This document shows, piece after piece, positions 40,115-49,624 of a DNA stretch of 64,000 nucleotides (the stretch's first letter is position 1; every line of letters begins with the position of its first letter). The DNA comes from Thalassovita autumnalis (GTDB lineage: Bacteria > Pseudomonadota > Alphaproteobacteria > Rhodobacterales > Rhodobacteraceae). The stretch covers positions 62,001-126,000 of the forward strand of contig NZ_CYSB01000039.1 in the NCBI RefSeq assembly GCF_001458255.1, given 5' to 3'. The position numbers and the translations under genes were made by a program. The notes below the pieces were generated by a model. That model ran no database searches, was not told where the DNA came from, and saw only the letters and a list, made by a program, of their open reading frames with translations.

Positions 40115-41218
40115 TCAGAGGCTGGCGTCCAGCGCCGCAATCACTGCGTCACCCATGCCCGAGGTGCTGACCGGGGTCACACCTTCCTCACCCAGCAGAT
40201 CTGCGGTGCGCACACCGTCCGCCAGAACCCGCTCAACCGCGGCTTCCAGACGATCGGCTTCAGCGCCCTGATCGAAGGAGTAGCGCAGCGCCATCGAGAA
40301 GCTGAGGATACAGGCGATCGGGTTGGCTTTGCCTTCACCGGCGATATCCGGCGCCGAACCGTGTACCGGTTCATAAAGTGCTTTCGGACGGCCGTTGGCC
40401 ATCGGCGCACCAAGGCTGGCCGAGGGCAACATGCCCAGCGAACCGGTCAGCATCGCGGCGGCATCCGACAACAGGTCACCAAACAGGTTGTCGGTCACGA
40501 TGACGTCGAACTGTTTGGGCCAGCGGCAAAGCTGCATCGCGCCAGCGTCTGCATACATGTGCGACAGCTCAACCTCGGGGTAGTCTTTCGCCACCTCGGT
40601 CACAACTTCACGCCACAGAATGCCCGATTCCATCACGTTGGCTTTTTCCATCGAGCAGAGTTTTTTGCCACGACGCATCGCCAGCTCAAACGCCGAACGG
40701 GCCACACGATCGATCTCAGATTCGGTGTAGCGCTGGGTGTTGATGCCAACACGCTCATTGCCCTCTTCGATGATGCCGCGCGGCTCACCAAAGTAGATGC
40801 CCGAGGTCAGTTCGCGCACGATCATGATGTCGAGGCCCGCGACCACGTCTTTCTTCAGGGATGAGAAATCAGCCAGTGCGTCAAAACACTGCGCCGGGCG
40901 CAGGTTCGAATAAAGGTCCATTTCCTTGCGCAGGCGCAGCAGGCCCCGCTCGGGCTTCACCGAGAAGTCCAGCTCATCGTATTTCGGGCCGCCAACAGCC
41001 CCCAGCAGAACCGCGTCCACCGACTGGGCCAGTTCCATGGTTTCGTCGGTCAGAGGGGTGCCATGCGCATCATAAGAGGCGCCGCCAACCAGGCCTTCGC
41101 TCACGTCAAATGACAGGTCGCGATTGGCGCCGAACCAGTCAATGATCTTGCGCACTTCTGCCATGACTTCGGGGCCAATGCCGTCACCGGGCAGGATAAG
41201 AAGCGAAGGGTTGGTCAT
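40115..41218 (-). CDS. leuB: 3-isopropylmalate dehydrogenase
   Basis: A 367-residue decarboxylating dehydrogenase. It opens with [17 protein letters not shown], has [14 protein letters not shown], the metal-site segment [41 protein letters not shown] broken over residues 240-285, and the NAD-loop [18 protein letters not shown]. It oxidises 3-isopropylmalate in leucine synthesis. It stands alone here, with leuCD some 5 kb away on the same strand. It has its own terminator. Confidence 0.96.
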   Translation of the reverse strand: MTNPSLLILPGDGIGPEVMAEVRKIIDWFGANRDLSFDVSEGLVGGASYDAHGTPLTDETMELAQSVDAVLLGAVGGPKYDELDFSVKPERGLLRLRKEMDLYSNLRPAQCFDALADFSSLKKDVVAGLDIMIVRELTSGIYFGEPRGIIEEGNERVGINTQRYTESEIDRVARSAFELAMRRGKKLCSMEKANVMESGILWREVVTEVAKDYPEVELSHMYADAGAMQLCRWPKQFDVIVTDNLFGDLLSDAAAMLTGSLGMLPSASLGAPMANGRPKALYEPVHGSAPDIAGEGKANPIACILSFSMALRYSFDQGAEADRLEAAVERVLADGVRTADLLGEEGVTPVSTSGMGDAVIAALDASL

Positions 41219-41275
41219 ATTGCTTTTCCTCGGTTTTATCTGTTGCCAAACGCCTACCCGTTAAGGCGAAAATGG

Positions 41276-42175
41276 TCAAGAAATGAAGGGCCTCAAGCCG
41301 CTTTCAAGTACCTGCCAAACCGTGGAAATACGGGGGATATTGCGCAGCGCCTGCGGTGTGGCCAGCCAGACCGGCAAAGCGGGCACTTCAAGCCCCAGAT
41401 CCAGCCGCCGCACTTCCGGGGTTTGATCGATCAGCCAGCGTTGGCCGAAGCCGATTCCGCAGCCCGATTTGATCAGCTCCCAGTAGGTGTTTTGGGCATC
41501 ACAACGGGTGGCAAACCAATCGCGGGTCGCCGGCCAGCCCAGATCCCGCATGCCACGCAGGATCAGCTCACTTTGATCATAACCCACCAGCGCATGATCC
41601 TGATCCAACAGATCCTGCGGCTGATGCGGCATTGGCCTGTCTTGCAGGTAACTTTCCGCCGCGCAGACCGCCAGTTGCATGTCACCCAGCTTGCGGGTGA
41701 CCACTTCCAGCTGGGTGGGGCGATACATCCGGATCGCGATGTCTGCTTCACGAAACAGCAGATTATCACTGCTGTCGCTGGCGGTCAGGTCCAGCGTAAT
41801 CTCGGGATGACATCTGCGCAGCTGGCCCAGGATCGGCGGCAGGATCTGCTGCGCCACGACCTCACTTGCGGTGATCCGCACAGGGCCGCGGGCTTCGGTG
41901 TCCCGGCCCGCCACGGTCAGGGCAATCTCACTCATCGCTTCCTGCATACGCCGCGCCGCGGGCAACATGGTGCGCCCGGCCTCTGACAGGGCCAGCCCAC
42001 GCGGCTGCCGCAGGAACAACGTCACGCCTAGATCCTGTTCGATCTGTTTCATCTGTCGGCCCAATGTCGGCTGACTGACCCGCAACTGCCGCGCCGCCGC
42101 CGAAAGCGATCCTGCCTCGGCCACAGCCAGAAAATTGCGCACAAGGGTCCAGTCGAGGTGGGTCAAGCTATCCAT
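41276..42175 (-). CDS. LysR-family transcriptional regulator
   Basis: A 299-residue LysR regulator: N-terminal helix-turn-helix at about 17-40 (AEAGSLSAAARQLRVSQPTLGRQ) and a substrate-binding effector domain from about 95. The sequence is of the group that faces a single target gene. It is divergent from the epimerase-family gene, with a 10-bp palindrome (ATTCATGAAT) at 42178-42187 next to its own start, so it probably controls that gene and itself. The effector is unknown. Confidence 0.88.
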   Translation of the reverse strand: MDSLTHLDWTLVRNFLAVAEAGSLSAAARQLRVSQPTLGRQMKQIEQDLGVTLFLRQPRGLALSEAGRTMLPAARRMQEAMSEIALTVAGRDTEARGPVRITASEVVAQQILPPILGQLRRCHPEITLDLTASDSSDNLLFREADIAIRMYRPTQLEVVTRKLGDMQLAVCAAESYLQDRPMPHQPQDLLDQDHALVGYDQSELILRGMRDLGWPATRDWFATRCDAQNTYWELIKSGCGIGFGQRWLIDQTPEVRRLDLGLEVPALPVWLATPQALRNIPRISTVWQVLESGLRPFIS

Positions 42176-42177
42176 TC

Positions 42178-42187
42178 ATTCATGAAT
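42178..42187. promoter_or_regulatory. Palindrome ATTCATGAAT, candidate LysR site
   Basis: A perfect 10-bp palindrome in the 93-base gap between the LysR gene and the epimerase gene, directly upstream of the LysR start codon. Confidence 0.45.
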
Positions 42188-42268
42188 ACATAAGATCCAA
42201 ACTTAGGCAATTTTTTACGATCAAAATCTGCGCGAAACTGTGAGGGATGTTTTTGAAAGGACGATGGA

Positions 42269-43162
42269 ATGACCCAAACTGTTTTAATCCTTGGCGCCAC
42301 TGGCCGGTTTGGCCGCCATTGCGGCAGCACCTTTGCTGCTGCGGGCTGGCAGCTACGCCGGTTTGATCGGGCACGTGATGATCTGGCTCAGGCCGCCCGT
42401 GGTGTGGATGTCATTGTTGCAGGTTGGAATCCGCCCTACCAGAACTGGGCTGCGGAGGTCCCCACCTTGCACGAACAGGTGCGGCAGGCGGCTTTGGCCA
42501 ATGATGCAACGGTGATCCTGCCCGGCAATGTCTATGTGTACGGCCCCGATGCGCCCTTTGGTTGGACCGCTGAAACCCCGCATCTGGCCCGGAACCCTTT
42601 GGGCCGGATCCGCGTCCAGATGGAAGCGGCCTATCGTAAAGCAGGGGTGCGGACGATCCTCTTGCGGGCGGGCGATTTTCTGGACACCGAAGCCTCAGGT
42701 AATTGGTTCGACAAGGTGATGGTGCCCAAGCTGCCCAAGGGCATTCTGACCTATCCCGGCCGCCCAGATGCCCAGCATGCCTGGGCCTATCTGCCAGATC
42801 TGGCCCGCGCTGCTGTTGCCCTGGCTGACAAGCGCGCAGCCTTGCCGCGCTACTTGGACCTGCCGTTTCCGGGCTACACGCTGACAGGGCAGCAACTGGC
42901 AGATGCGCTGTCCCAAGCGCTTGCGCAGCCCGTTCACCTGCGCCGCTTGTCATGGGCGCCGCTACATCTGATGCGCCCGTTCATGCCGATGATGAAACAT
43001 CTTTTTGAGATGCGCTATCTTTGGGATCTGCCGCACCAGCTGGATGGCACCGCCTTCCAGAACTGGTTGCCTGAGTTCGTCCCCACCCCGGTGGAGCACG
43101 CCCTGCAACAGGCAACGCGCCACCTGCCGGGATCAGCTGCGGCACAGGTCACGGCGGCTTGA
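42269..43162 (+). CDS. NAD-dependent epimerase/dehydratase-family protein
   Basis: A 297-residue extended-SDR-like protein. The N-terminal nucleotide motif is LILGATGRFGRHCG (about 6-19), a NVYVYGPDAP stretch corresponds to the active-site Tyr region (about 85-95), and the C-terminal half has the helical cap typical of these enzymes. The canonical YxxxK motif is not obvious, so catalytic class is uncertain and it may be an atypical reductase. AAAGGA precedes ATG 42269. It is divergent from a LysR regulator and overlaps the convergent downstream gene by 14 bases at the 3' end. Confidence 0.75.
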   Translation: MTQTVLILGATGRFGRHCGSTFAAAGWQLRRFDRARDDLAQAARGVDVIVAGWNPPYQNWAAEVPTLHEQVRQAALANDATVILPGNVYVYGPDAPFGWTAETPHLARNPLGRIRVQMEAAYRKAGVRTILLRAGDFLDTEASGNWFDKVMVPKLPKGILTYPGRPDAQHAWAYLPDLARAAVALADKRAALPRYLDLPFPGYTLTGQQLADALSQALAQPVHLRRLSWAPLHLMRPFMPMMKHLFEMRYLWDLPHQLDGTAFQNWLPEFVPTPVEHALQQATRHLPGSAAAQVTAA

Positions 43163-44282
43163 TATCCACCCAGACCAATCGATGGCGACTGGCAGCGGGA
43201 TCAGCATCGCTGATCCCCGCCGCAATCACCGTCACATCCCGCGACGGCAGCACATAGTCCACCCGCATGGGCCCGGTTTGGACCCAATTCACTGTTGGGC
43301 CCTTGGCTGCCAGTGGATCCTGCAGTTCAGGATGGCGGAGCAGGGCCAGCAGGGGTGGTTTCTGCCCCTCGCCCAAGGTCGGGTCATTGTTGGCATCGCC
43401 CAGCAAGACCACAGGACCATCGGGCACCGGACCAAGTTGACCGGCCAGCAGTGCCAGCCACAACCGCAGCTCATCCGCATTGCGGTAGCCATTGCGATCC
43501 TCTGGACCGTCAAACACCGGCGGGCTGGCATGAAATGCCAGCAGGTTTACCCGGCCCTTGGGGGTGGCAACGGGCACCAGCCAATGGGCCACCGCACTTA
43601 ACCGCTGCACCTCACGGAACGCATCCGGCAACACTTCAGGCCGGGTGGCCCCCTCAGCCCCGGGCAATTCCGCCCACAGCAGCGGGGAGAAATCCCTGAC
43701 GCCCTCCTCCTCCACCGGGTAGCGCGACAGGAGGGCCATGCCGCCCTGCCCCGAAAACTGACCATAGCCCTGCGCATCACGGGCGTGCCCCAATCGCCCG
43801 TCACCGTCCAGATCCAGCCCCGTGGGCCGGCCAGAATTGGGGCGAAGCGCAAACACAAAAGGGTAATCCACACCTTGGGCGCGCAAGAGATCGGCAAAGG
43901 CCGTCAGCGCCTGCCGCCCATGGTCAAAATCAAAGTCCTGCAACAACACGATATCTGGCTGCATTTCCGCAATGACAGCGACCACCGCCTGCACCTGCGC
44001 CTGCCCACGCAGGATGTCACGCAGCAGCAGCCCAGGCCCTTTGCGCGAGAGTTCCGTGTTGAAAGTGGCAATGCGCAGCCCCTGCGCAGGCGGATCATCT
44101 GCTGAGGCGACCCCTGCAAAGATCCCAAAGATCACGACGGCGATCAGTCGCCGAAGAGCATCTAGGCCGTATCGGCCAGTTTGGCCTCGGCATAAGTGCG
44201 GCGACGCTTTTCGTCGATCATCTCGGCGACGCGACCAATGGCGACGCCACGCAGAATCATATTTGCCGGCAAACAGGCCCAT
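43149..44282 (-). CDS. Endonuclease/exonuclease/phosphatase-family protein (start unresolved)
   Basis: The domain from about residue 68 of the longest frame begins GLRIATFNTELSRKGPG and has QPDIVLLQDFDFDHG, HASPPVFDG, VLLGDANNDP and MRVDYVLPS, the pattern of the EEP superfamily of nucleases and phosphatases. A hydrophobic stretch RRLIAVVIFGIFAGVASA just before it looks like a signal peptide, so the protein is probably exported. The longest frame starts at 44282 but overlaps the upstream gene by 121 bases. The natural start, an ATG right after the upstream stop (44161-44159), is one base out of frame. A GTG at 44132 is another candidate. The substrate is unknown. Confidence 0.72.
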   Translation of the reverse strand: MGLFAGKYDSAWRRHWSRRRDDRRKASPHLCRGQTGRYGLDALRRLIAVVIFGIFAGVASADDPPAQGLRIATFNTELSRKGPGLLLRDILRGQAQVQAVVAVIAEMQPDIVLLQDFDFDHGRQALTAFADLLRAQGVDYPFVFALRPNSGRPTGLDLDGDGRLGHARDAQGYGQFSGQGGMALLSRYPVEEEGVRDFSPLLWAELPGAEGATRPEVLPDAFREVQRLSAVAHWLVPVATPKGRVNLLAFHASPPVFDGPEDRNGYRNADELRLWLALLAGQLGPVPDGPVVLLGDANNDPTLGEGQKPPLLALLRHPELQDPLAAKGPTVNWVQTGPMRVDYVLPSRDVTVIAAGISDADPAASRHRLVWVDIKPP

Positions 44283-44992
44283 ATCATCATCGACCAGATC
44301 AAAACATGCGGGTTCATCAGCACGTTGAGGTCAATCCATCCCGACAACCCCTTCAGCACTGCCGGGATCAAGAATGGCAGGATAAAGCCTAACATTACGT
44401 TAATGCGGGCATCGCGCTGCAAACGCAGCAGAACATCGCCTTTGGTCGGATCAAACATCGGCAGGTTGACCCAAACGTTGAAGGCGCCGCCCCGCATCGG
44501 CCAGCCGGAAAACCGCACCACCGCCAGGAACACCAGCAAGACACCACCGGCCAGGCTATAGGCCACCGCGGCCGCAACCCGCACATGATCGATCAGCGCC
44601 TGTGGGGCATCGGCAGGCAGCGCCAGCAGCGCCAGACGCACCGGCGAATAAGGGAAATCGGCCCATTGGCCCAGCAGACGACCAAGCGCCTGCAACAACA
44701 GGCCCAGCTGCGAAGGATAGACCTCCGCCCGCAGGATCAGGGCCAGCACCAGAACCACAAGGAACACCGCCGCAAACCGCATCCGGTTGAACGGCGCCGC
44801 ATCGCGGAACTCAAGAACCGATGGAAACTCCGTGCTGTATTCAAGGAAGGTCATCAGCCCGGCAAGGAAGGCCAGCAGGACAACCAAAGCCGTGGCATCG
44901 CCCAGCCCCAAGGGCAGCAGCAAAAATGGGACGGCCACCAGAAGTGCCACCCAGAAAGCCCGGAATACCGCGCCTGCCACACGTTCGATCAC
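44162..44992 (-). CDS. Hypothetical integral membrane protein
   Basis: A 276-residue protein with about five to six hydrophobic helices (FWVALLVAVPFLLLPLGLG, LVVLLAFLAGLMTFL, FLVVLVLALILRA, VAAAVAYSLAGGVLLVFLAVV, MLGFILPFLIPAV, WSMMIWACLPANMIL) and a charged C-terminal tail (MIDEKRRRTYAEAKLADT). I do not recognise a named family. It starts with a GTG and is followed directly by the EEP-family gene on the same strand, so the two are likely cotranscribed. No transport or enzyme motif is visible. Confidence 0.7.
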   Translation of the reverse strand: MIERVAGAVFRAFWVALLVAVPFLLLPLGLGDATALVVLLAFLAGLMTFLEYSTEFPSVLEFRDAAPFNRMRFAAVFLVVLVLALILRAEVYPSQLGLLLQALGRLLGQWADFPYSPVRLALLALPADAPQALIDHVRVAAAVAYSLAGGVLLVFLAVVRFSGWPMRGGAFNVWVNLPMFDPTKGDVLLRLQRDARINVMLGFILPFLIPAVLKGLSGWIDLNVLMNPHVLIWSMMIWACLPANMILRGVAIGRVAEMIDEKRRRTYAEAKLADTA

Positions 44993-45295
44993 AACCCGAT
45001 CCCTTCATGTTGGCCAGATGCGATACGCTGCCACATCCGTTGTCCAACTTGATGCCGCCCGGTTTGGGCGGCCTGCCTCATTCTTGCCCCAATTCTGCCT
45101 TGTTTGAGGCATGCGCTCAACCCGGGCGGCGCGAAACACCTGAGATTTCACCGACTTGCCGGCCAGAGTGGTGCCCGATTGCATCAATCAAAGGGAGGAA
45201 TTTCCGGCAAAATACCAGATTTAGTGGGTCACCTGCCCAGATGCACAGCCTGAATCAGTTGGGCAGGCGACATAGGTCTAGCCGGTAACGTGGCC
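44993..45295. other. 303-base intergenic region
   Basis: Between the membrane-protein gene and the 3' end of the HdeD-like gene. It contains an inverted repeat CCTGCCCA (45232-45239) and TGGGCAGG (45260-45267), 28 bases past the HdeD-like stop, which may be a weak terminator for that gene. No coding frame is convincing. Confidence 0.5.
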
Positions 45296-45826
45296 TCAGC
45301 TTTGGTCGACACGACGCAGGAAGAAGGCCACAAAGATCAGGCCGAACCCGTTGAACAGCATCTCAATTCCAAACAGAACCCCGATGAGATTCAGCAGCCA
45401 AGCAGGATCTTCGGCGGCGTTCAGCCAGATCATCCCGGCCAGCACAATCGACAGGATCCCGGAAATCAGCATGGGCCAGAAAAACTGCGACCCGCGCATT
45501 TGCAGGGCGTAGATCACCCGCGCGCTGCCGCCGATCACGAAGAGGATCAGCACCAACATCGACAGAGACATGGTGCCCTGCAGCGGGTTTGAGATGAAGG
45601 ACCAGCCCAAAAACAGCAGCACAATGCCCAGAATGATCGAAAGCGCTTTGTTGCCAAGGCCATCCACCATGAAGCCGCCAACAACCTGAAAACCGCCGCT
45701 GACCAGTAACAAGATGCCCGTCACTGCGGTCACCGCGATGGACGCCACCACCGGCGCGCCAAGAATAAATACACCAAACATCAGGGACAGAAGCCCCAAC
45801 AAAAGCAGCTTCACCCAGTCACTCAT
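45296..45826 (-). CDS. HdeD-family membrane protein (DUF308)
   Basis: A 176-residue protein built of six short membrane helices in three similar pairs, as in the HdeD/DUF308 family, with glycine-rich helix ends (LLLGLLSLMFGVFILGAP, GILLLVSGGFQVVGGFM, IILGIVLLFLGWSFISNP). In E. coli HdeD is linked to acid resistance; the molecular role is unknown. It has an AGGAGT ribosome site before ATG 45826 and stands alone. Confidence 0.82.
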   Translation of the reverse strand: MSDWVKLLLLGLLSLMFGVFILGAPVVASIAVTAVTGILLLVSGGFQVVGGFMVDGLGNKALSIILGIVLLFLGWSFISNPLQGTMSLSMLVLILFVIGGSARVIYALQMRGSQFFWPMLISGILSIVLAGMIWLNAAEDPAWLLNLIGVLFGIEMLFNGFGLIFVAFFLRRVDQS

Positions 45827-45943
45827 GTCTCAACTCCTCTAAAAATGTTTGAAATACTGACAGCAGCTAAGACCGAAATGAGGCCTGAGTAAATCAAACA
45901 TCGGCTGAGCAAAAATTTAGCCCGGTAAATCCCGGGCAAAAGA

Positions 45944-45971
45944 AAACCCCCACCGGTGCCGGCAGGGGTTT
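45944..45971 (-). terminator. Terminator of the leuC-GT-leuD operon
   Basis: AAACCCC (45944-45950) and GGGGTTT (45965-45971) enclose CCGG-TG-CCGG, giving a compact hairpin followed by TTTTCTTTT on the minus strand, 24 bases past the leuD stop. Confidence 0.8.
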
Positions 45972-45994
45972 CAAAGACGTTATGTTTGACAGGA

Positions 45995-46600
45995 TCAAAC
46001 CCAGGGGCGTTCGGCGGTCAGCTTCTGCTCATAGGATTTGATCGAGTCGGCCTTTTCCATGGTCAGACCGATGTCATCCAGACCATTCAGCAGGCAGTGC
46101 TTTTTGAACGCATCCACTTCGAAGCTAATGGCAACGCCGTCCGAGGTGGTGATTTCCTGCGCTTCCAGATCGACGGTCATGCGTGCGTTTGCACCTTTCT
46201 CAGCGTCGGCCATCAGCACATCAACCTGTTCCTGCGGCAGAACGATCGGCAGGATGCCGTTCTTGAAGCAGTTGTTGAAGAAGATGTCGGCGAAAGAGGT
46301 CGAGACGATGCATTTGATGCCAAAGTCTGCGATCGCCCAAGGCGCGTGTTCACGCGAGGAGCCACAGCCGAAGTTGTCACCGGCGATCAGGATTTCAGCG
46401 TCGCGGTACTGCGGCTTGTTCAGCACGAAATCTTCGATCTCGGTGCCGTCGCGGTTGTAACGCATTTCGTCAAACAGGTTCACACCAAAACCGGTGCGCT
46501 GGATCGACTTCAGGAACACCTTGGGGATGATCATGTCAGTGTCGATGTTGACCAGCGGCATAGGGGCCGCAATGCCTTGGAGTTTTTCGAATTTTTCCAT
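45995..46600 (-). CDS. leuD: 3-isopropylmalate dehydratase small subunit
   Basis: A 201-residue swivel-domain protein. It shows [16 protein letters not shown], the conserved [16 protein letters not shown] loop that reaches into the LeuC active site, and [16 protein letters not shown]. With LeuC it isomerises 2-isopropylmalate to 3-isopropylmalate. ATG 46600 has AGGAGA upstream. Unusually, a glycosyltransferase gene lies between it and leuC, but spacing shows all three are one transcript. Confidence 0.96.
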   Translation of the reverse strand: MEKFEKLQGIAAPMPLVNIDTDMIIPKVFLKSIQRTGFGVNLFDEMRYNRDGTEIEDFVLNKPQYRDAEILIAGDNFGCGSSREHAPWAIADFGIKCIVSTSFADIFFNNCFKNGILPIVLPQEQVDVLMADAEKGANARMTVDLEAQEITTSDGVAISFEVDAFKKHCLLNGLDDIGLTMEKADSIKSYEQKLTAERPWV

Positions 46601-46622
46601 TAACTCAGTCTCCTGGGTTCAT

Positions 46623-47987
46623 TCATGTTTCTTGCGGGTGCCACAGCGCTGTGTCCAGCGGCGCGGGACGTGGGATTTGCCCGTCCCGTTTCAGCACCCA
46701 ATGATAGATGTCTTTGATGTGTTTGGCCTTGGCGGCCCATGTGTAATGCGTTTTGACCTTTGCCCGGGCGGCGGCTGCCATCGGCGCCAGCATCTCAGGA
46801 TCTGACAGAACCCCGGCCAATGCAGCGCGGAACCCCGCCACCACATCAGCGCGCGATCCCATCGCCACCTTGATGCCAGTTGCCTCATCCACCAATTCCG
46901 AAGGACCTGCGTAGTCACAGATCACCGGAACCACACCCAGCGCCATTGCTTCCAGCACCACGCCGCCGCCGAACTCCCGCACAGAGGGGAAGGTCAGCAT
47001 ATCGGCGCAGCCAAGGGTGGACTGCACATCTGCATGTGCGACCCAACCATGGAAGGTGATCGCCTCGTCGACGCCCAAATCTGCAGCTTGCGCATTGAGC
47101 CCCGCCAACATCGGACCATCGCCGATGATGTCCAAGACAAGCGAGCCATCACGCAGAAAGGGCACAGCCGCTTCGATCAGCATATCCGGCCCCTTGTAGG
47201 GCACCAGACGCCCGACGAAACAGCCGCGCAGCGGGCGTGTTGCCCCCCGTGGTGGCAAATCGCCTTGCAGATCGAACCGGTTGGGATCAATGCCGTTTTC
47301 CGGCACCAAGGTCACCTTGCTTTGATGCTGTGCAGGCATGTCACTCGCCGTGAAGCGAGAGCCCGCAATGATCGCCGAGGCCGCATCCAGCATCCGCCGC
47401 CGCGCACCGGAGAGCTTGTAGGCCCCCCGCACATAGGACAGCCATTCGCGTTCGGCCCGGCGTTCACGCTCAAAGCCTTTGGGCCAGGGCACGCCGCCAT
47501 TCAGCGGCCCCATGACAAACGGCACAGACGCCGCTTTGCACTTGGCCGCCAACAGGCTGTTGGCGGTTGGGGTCAATGGGGTCACCCGATGCACGATGTC
47601 ATAAGCCCCGGCCCGGATCTGCGATCCGAACTGACGCCAGACTTTGCGCTCAAACACCGGGTAAGCCAGACGGGACGACAATGCTGTGACCATCGTCCAA
47701 CCTTTGCCTTCGCCCATCCGCAGCGCTTCGCCCAGACGGTAGATGCCACGCGCCACCGATTCCGTGTCGATGGCGGTGAAATCCTGCCCTTCCACCAGAC
47801 CTGCCCGCAGGAAGGCCTCACGGTTGCGCACCTGTGTGACGATATGCACGTCACATTCGCTGCGCAGGGCATTGGCAAGAGACCAGCCGACCAAAGGTAC
47901 ACTCACCCATTCAGGATTGGCCGCTTCCGCGATGACAAGCACGCGGAGACGGTCAGACGTTCCAGAAGGGGTGAGCGCCGCACACAT
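46623..47987 (-). CDS. Glycosyltransferase family 4-type protein within the leuCD operon
   Basis: A 454-residue GT-B glycosyltransferase. The C-terminal donor-binding half has FVGRLVPYKGPDMLIEA, LDIIGDGPM, ITFHGWVAHADV and the E-x7-E-like stretch SVREFGGGVVLEAMALGVVPV, all typical of GT4. It probably transfers a sugar from a nucleotide donor to a cell-surface glycan or lipid. It starts three bases after the leuC stop and ends 22 bases before leuD, so it is cotranscribed with leucine genes. There is no polysaccharide gene cluster around it, and the acceptor is unknown. Confidence 0.85.
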   Translation of the reverse strand: MCAALTPSGTSDRLRVLVIAEAANPEWVSVPLVGWSLANALRSECDVHIVTQVRNREAFLRAGLVEGQDFTAIDTESVARGIYRLGEALRMGEGKGWTMVTALSSRLAYPVFERKVWRQFGSQIRAGAYDIVHRVTPLTPTANSLLAAKCKAASVPFVMGPLNGGVPWPKGFERERRAEREWLSYVRGAYKLSGARRRMLDAASAIIAGSRFTASDMPAQHQSKVTLVPENGIDPNRFDLQGDLPPRGATRPLRGCFVGRLVPYKGPDMLIEAAVPFLRDGSLVLDIIGDGPMLAGLNAQAADLGVDEAITFHGWVAHADVQSTLGCADMLTFPSVREFGGGVVLEAMALGVVPVICDYAGPSELVDEATGIKVAMGSRADVVAGFRAALAGVLSDPEMLAPMAAAARAKVKTHYTWAAKAKHIKDIYHWVLKRDGQIPRPAPLDTALWHPQET

Positions 47988-47990
47988 GGG

Positions 47991-49400
47991 TTACATCAGC
48001 TCACGTACATCGGTCAGCTTGCCAGTCAGCGCTGCCGCAGCAGCCATACCGGGGCTTACCAGGTGGGTACGGCCCTTGTAGCCCTGACGCCCTTCGAAGT
48101 TGCGGTTCGAGGTCGAGGCACAGCGTTCATTCTCGGACAGCTGATCGGGGTTCATCGCCAGACACATCGAACATCCCGCCAGACGCCACTCAAAACCGGC
48201 CTCTTTGAAAATGTCGGCCAGACCTTCTTCTTCGGCCTGCGCACGCACCAGACCCGAACCCGGAACGATCATCGCGCGGATGCCTTCTTTGATCTTCTTG
48301 CCTTTGACCACTTCGGCAACGGCGCGCATGTCTTCAATCCGGCCGTTGGTGCAGGAGCCGATGAACACGGTGTCGATCTCAATATCCGAGAGTTTCTGAC
48401 CGGGGGTCAGGCCCATGTATTCGATCGAGCGGCGGGCCGCTTCGATTTTGCCGCCTTCAAAGTCTTCCGGCGAGGGCACAACACCGGTGATCGGCAGAAC
48501 GTCCTCAGGGCTGGTGCCCCAGGTCACAACCGGTTCGATGTCTTCGCCGCGCAGGGTGACAACCTTGTCGAAATGCGCGCCTTCGTCGGTGAAGAGGGTC
48601 TTCCAATACTCCAACGCCTGTTCCCAAGCGGCACCTTTCGGCGCGTGGGCGCGGCCCTTGCAGTATTCAAAGGTGGTCTCATCAGGGGCGATCAGGCCTG
48701 CACGTGCGCCACCTTCGATGGCCATGTTGCAGACGGTCATGCGGCCTTCCATCGACAGATCGCGGATGGCTTCACCGCAATATTCGATCACATAACCAGT
48801 GCCGCCGCCGGTGCCGGTTTCACCGATCACGGCCAGGGTGATGTCCTTGGCGGTCACACCCGGCTTCAGTTTGCCGGTGATTTCCACCTTCATGTTCTTG
48901 GACTTCTTCTGGATCAGCGTCTGGGTGGCCAGCACGTGCTCCACCTCAGAGGTGCCGATGCCGTGGGCCAGTGAGCCGAACGCGCCATGGGTCGCGGTGT
49001 GGCTGTCGCCGCACACAACGGTCATGCCCGGCAGGGTCCAGCCGTTTTCAGGGCCAACAATGTGCACGATGCCCTGACGCACGTCAGACACCGGATAGTA
49101 ATGCACACCAAATTCTTTGGCGTTCTTATCCAGCGCTTCAACCTGAATGCGGCTTTCTTCGGTCATCTGTGCAGGGTCTTCACGGCCTGCAGTGGTGGGG
49201 ACGTTGTGGTCCGGCACGGCGATGGTTTTTTCCGGCGCGTGCACCTTGCGGCCTGCCATGCGCAGCCCTTCAAAGGCCTGCGGGCTGGTCACTTCGTGGA
49301 CCAGGTGGCGGTCAATGTACAGCAGGCAAGTGCCGTCTTCCGCTTCGTGGGCAACGTGGGCGTCCCAGATTTTATCATAGAGTGTCTTCGGGGCGGTCAT
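47991..49400 (-). CDS. leuC: 3-isopropylmalate dehydratase large subunit
   Basis: A 469-residue aconitase-family protein. It opens with [16 protein letters not shown] and has [22 protein letters not shown] split around residue 140, and the 4Fe-4S cysteines in [10 protein letters not shown] and [11 protein letters not shown]. It forms the isopropylmalate isomerase with LeuD. ATG 49400 has GGGAGAGGA upstream; a longer in-frame start at 49472 crosses a terminator-like hairpin and is rejected. A 28-codon ORF and hairpin lie just upstream and may attenuate the operon. Confidence 0.97.
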   Translation of the reverse strand: MTAPKTLYDKIWDAHVAHEAEDGTCLLYIDRHLVHEVTSPQAFEGLRMAGRKVHAPEKTIAVPDHNVPTTAGREDPAQMTEESRIQVEALDKNAKEFGVHYYPVSDVRQGIVHIVGPENGWTLPGMTVVCGDSHTATHGAFGSLAHGIGTSEVEHVLATQTLIQKKSKNMKVEITGKLKPGVTAKDITLAVIGETGTGGGTGYVIEYCGEAIRDLSMEGRMTVCNMAIEGGARAGLIAPDETTFEYCKGRAHAPKGAAWEQALEYWKTLFTDEGAHFDKVVTLRGEDIEPVVTWGTSPEDVLPITGVVPSPEDFEGGKIEAARRSIEYMGLTPGQKLSDIEIDTVFIGSCTNGRIEDMRAVAEVVKGKKIKEGIRAMIVPGSGLVRAQAEEEGLADIFKEAGFEWRLAGCSMCLAMNPDQLSENERCASTSNRNFEGRQGYKGRTHLVSPGMAAAAALTGKLTDVRELM

Positions 49401-49448
49401 GGTCCTCTCCCGTGGATTGTCTTTGGATGTAGGGGTGATGAAACGACA

Positions 49449-49469
49449 AAGGCCCGCCACAAGGGCAGG
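49449..49469 (-). terminator. Attenuator-like hairpin before leuC
   Basis: On the minus strand GCCTGCC pairs with GGCGGGC (one G-U pair) and is followed by CTTTGTCGTTT. It lies between a short ORF and leuC, a position expected for a transcription attenuator. Confidence 0.5.
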
Positions 49470-49478
49470 CACCCAGCC

Positions 49479-49565
49479 TTATAGGCAGGCGAGCACGGCG
49501 CGCTTGGCGCCAAAGAACCGCCAGGGCAGAAAGCTGCGGTCGTCGATATCGAAAATACGTTTCAT
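49479..49565 (-). CDS. Short ORF upstream of leuC, possible leader peptide (28 residues)
   Basis: ATG 49565 has AGGACG eight bases upstream and opens a 28-codon frame beginning MKRIFDIDDRSF and ending AVLACL before TAA at 49479. Three leucine codons are present, two in the last four positions, one of them CTA, which is uncommon in GC-rich genes. The stop codon sits inside a GCCT-ATA-AGGC hairpin and the attenuator-like hairpin follows ten bases on. This suggests a leucine-sensing leader, but there is no run of leucines as in classic leaders, so it could equally be an independent small protein. Confidence 0.5.
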   Translation of the reverse strand: MKRIFDIDDRSFLPWRFFGAKRAVLACL

Positions 49566-49624
49566 TGCGCCCGTCCTACACCGAAGGGCAATTTTCCGCA
49601 AGGCACGGTGCGCAGGGCAGCGGG

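Noticed and set aside
47034-48974. A 646-codon plus-strand frame opposite leuC and the glycosyltransferase
   Set aside because: It spans the antisense strands of two unrelated real genes, and no protein family is visible in it.
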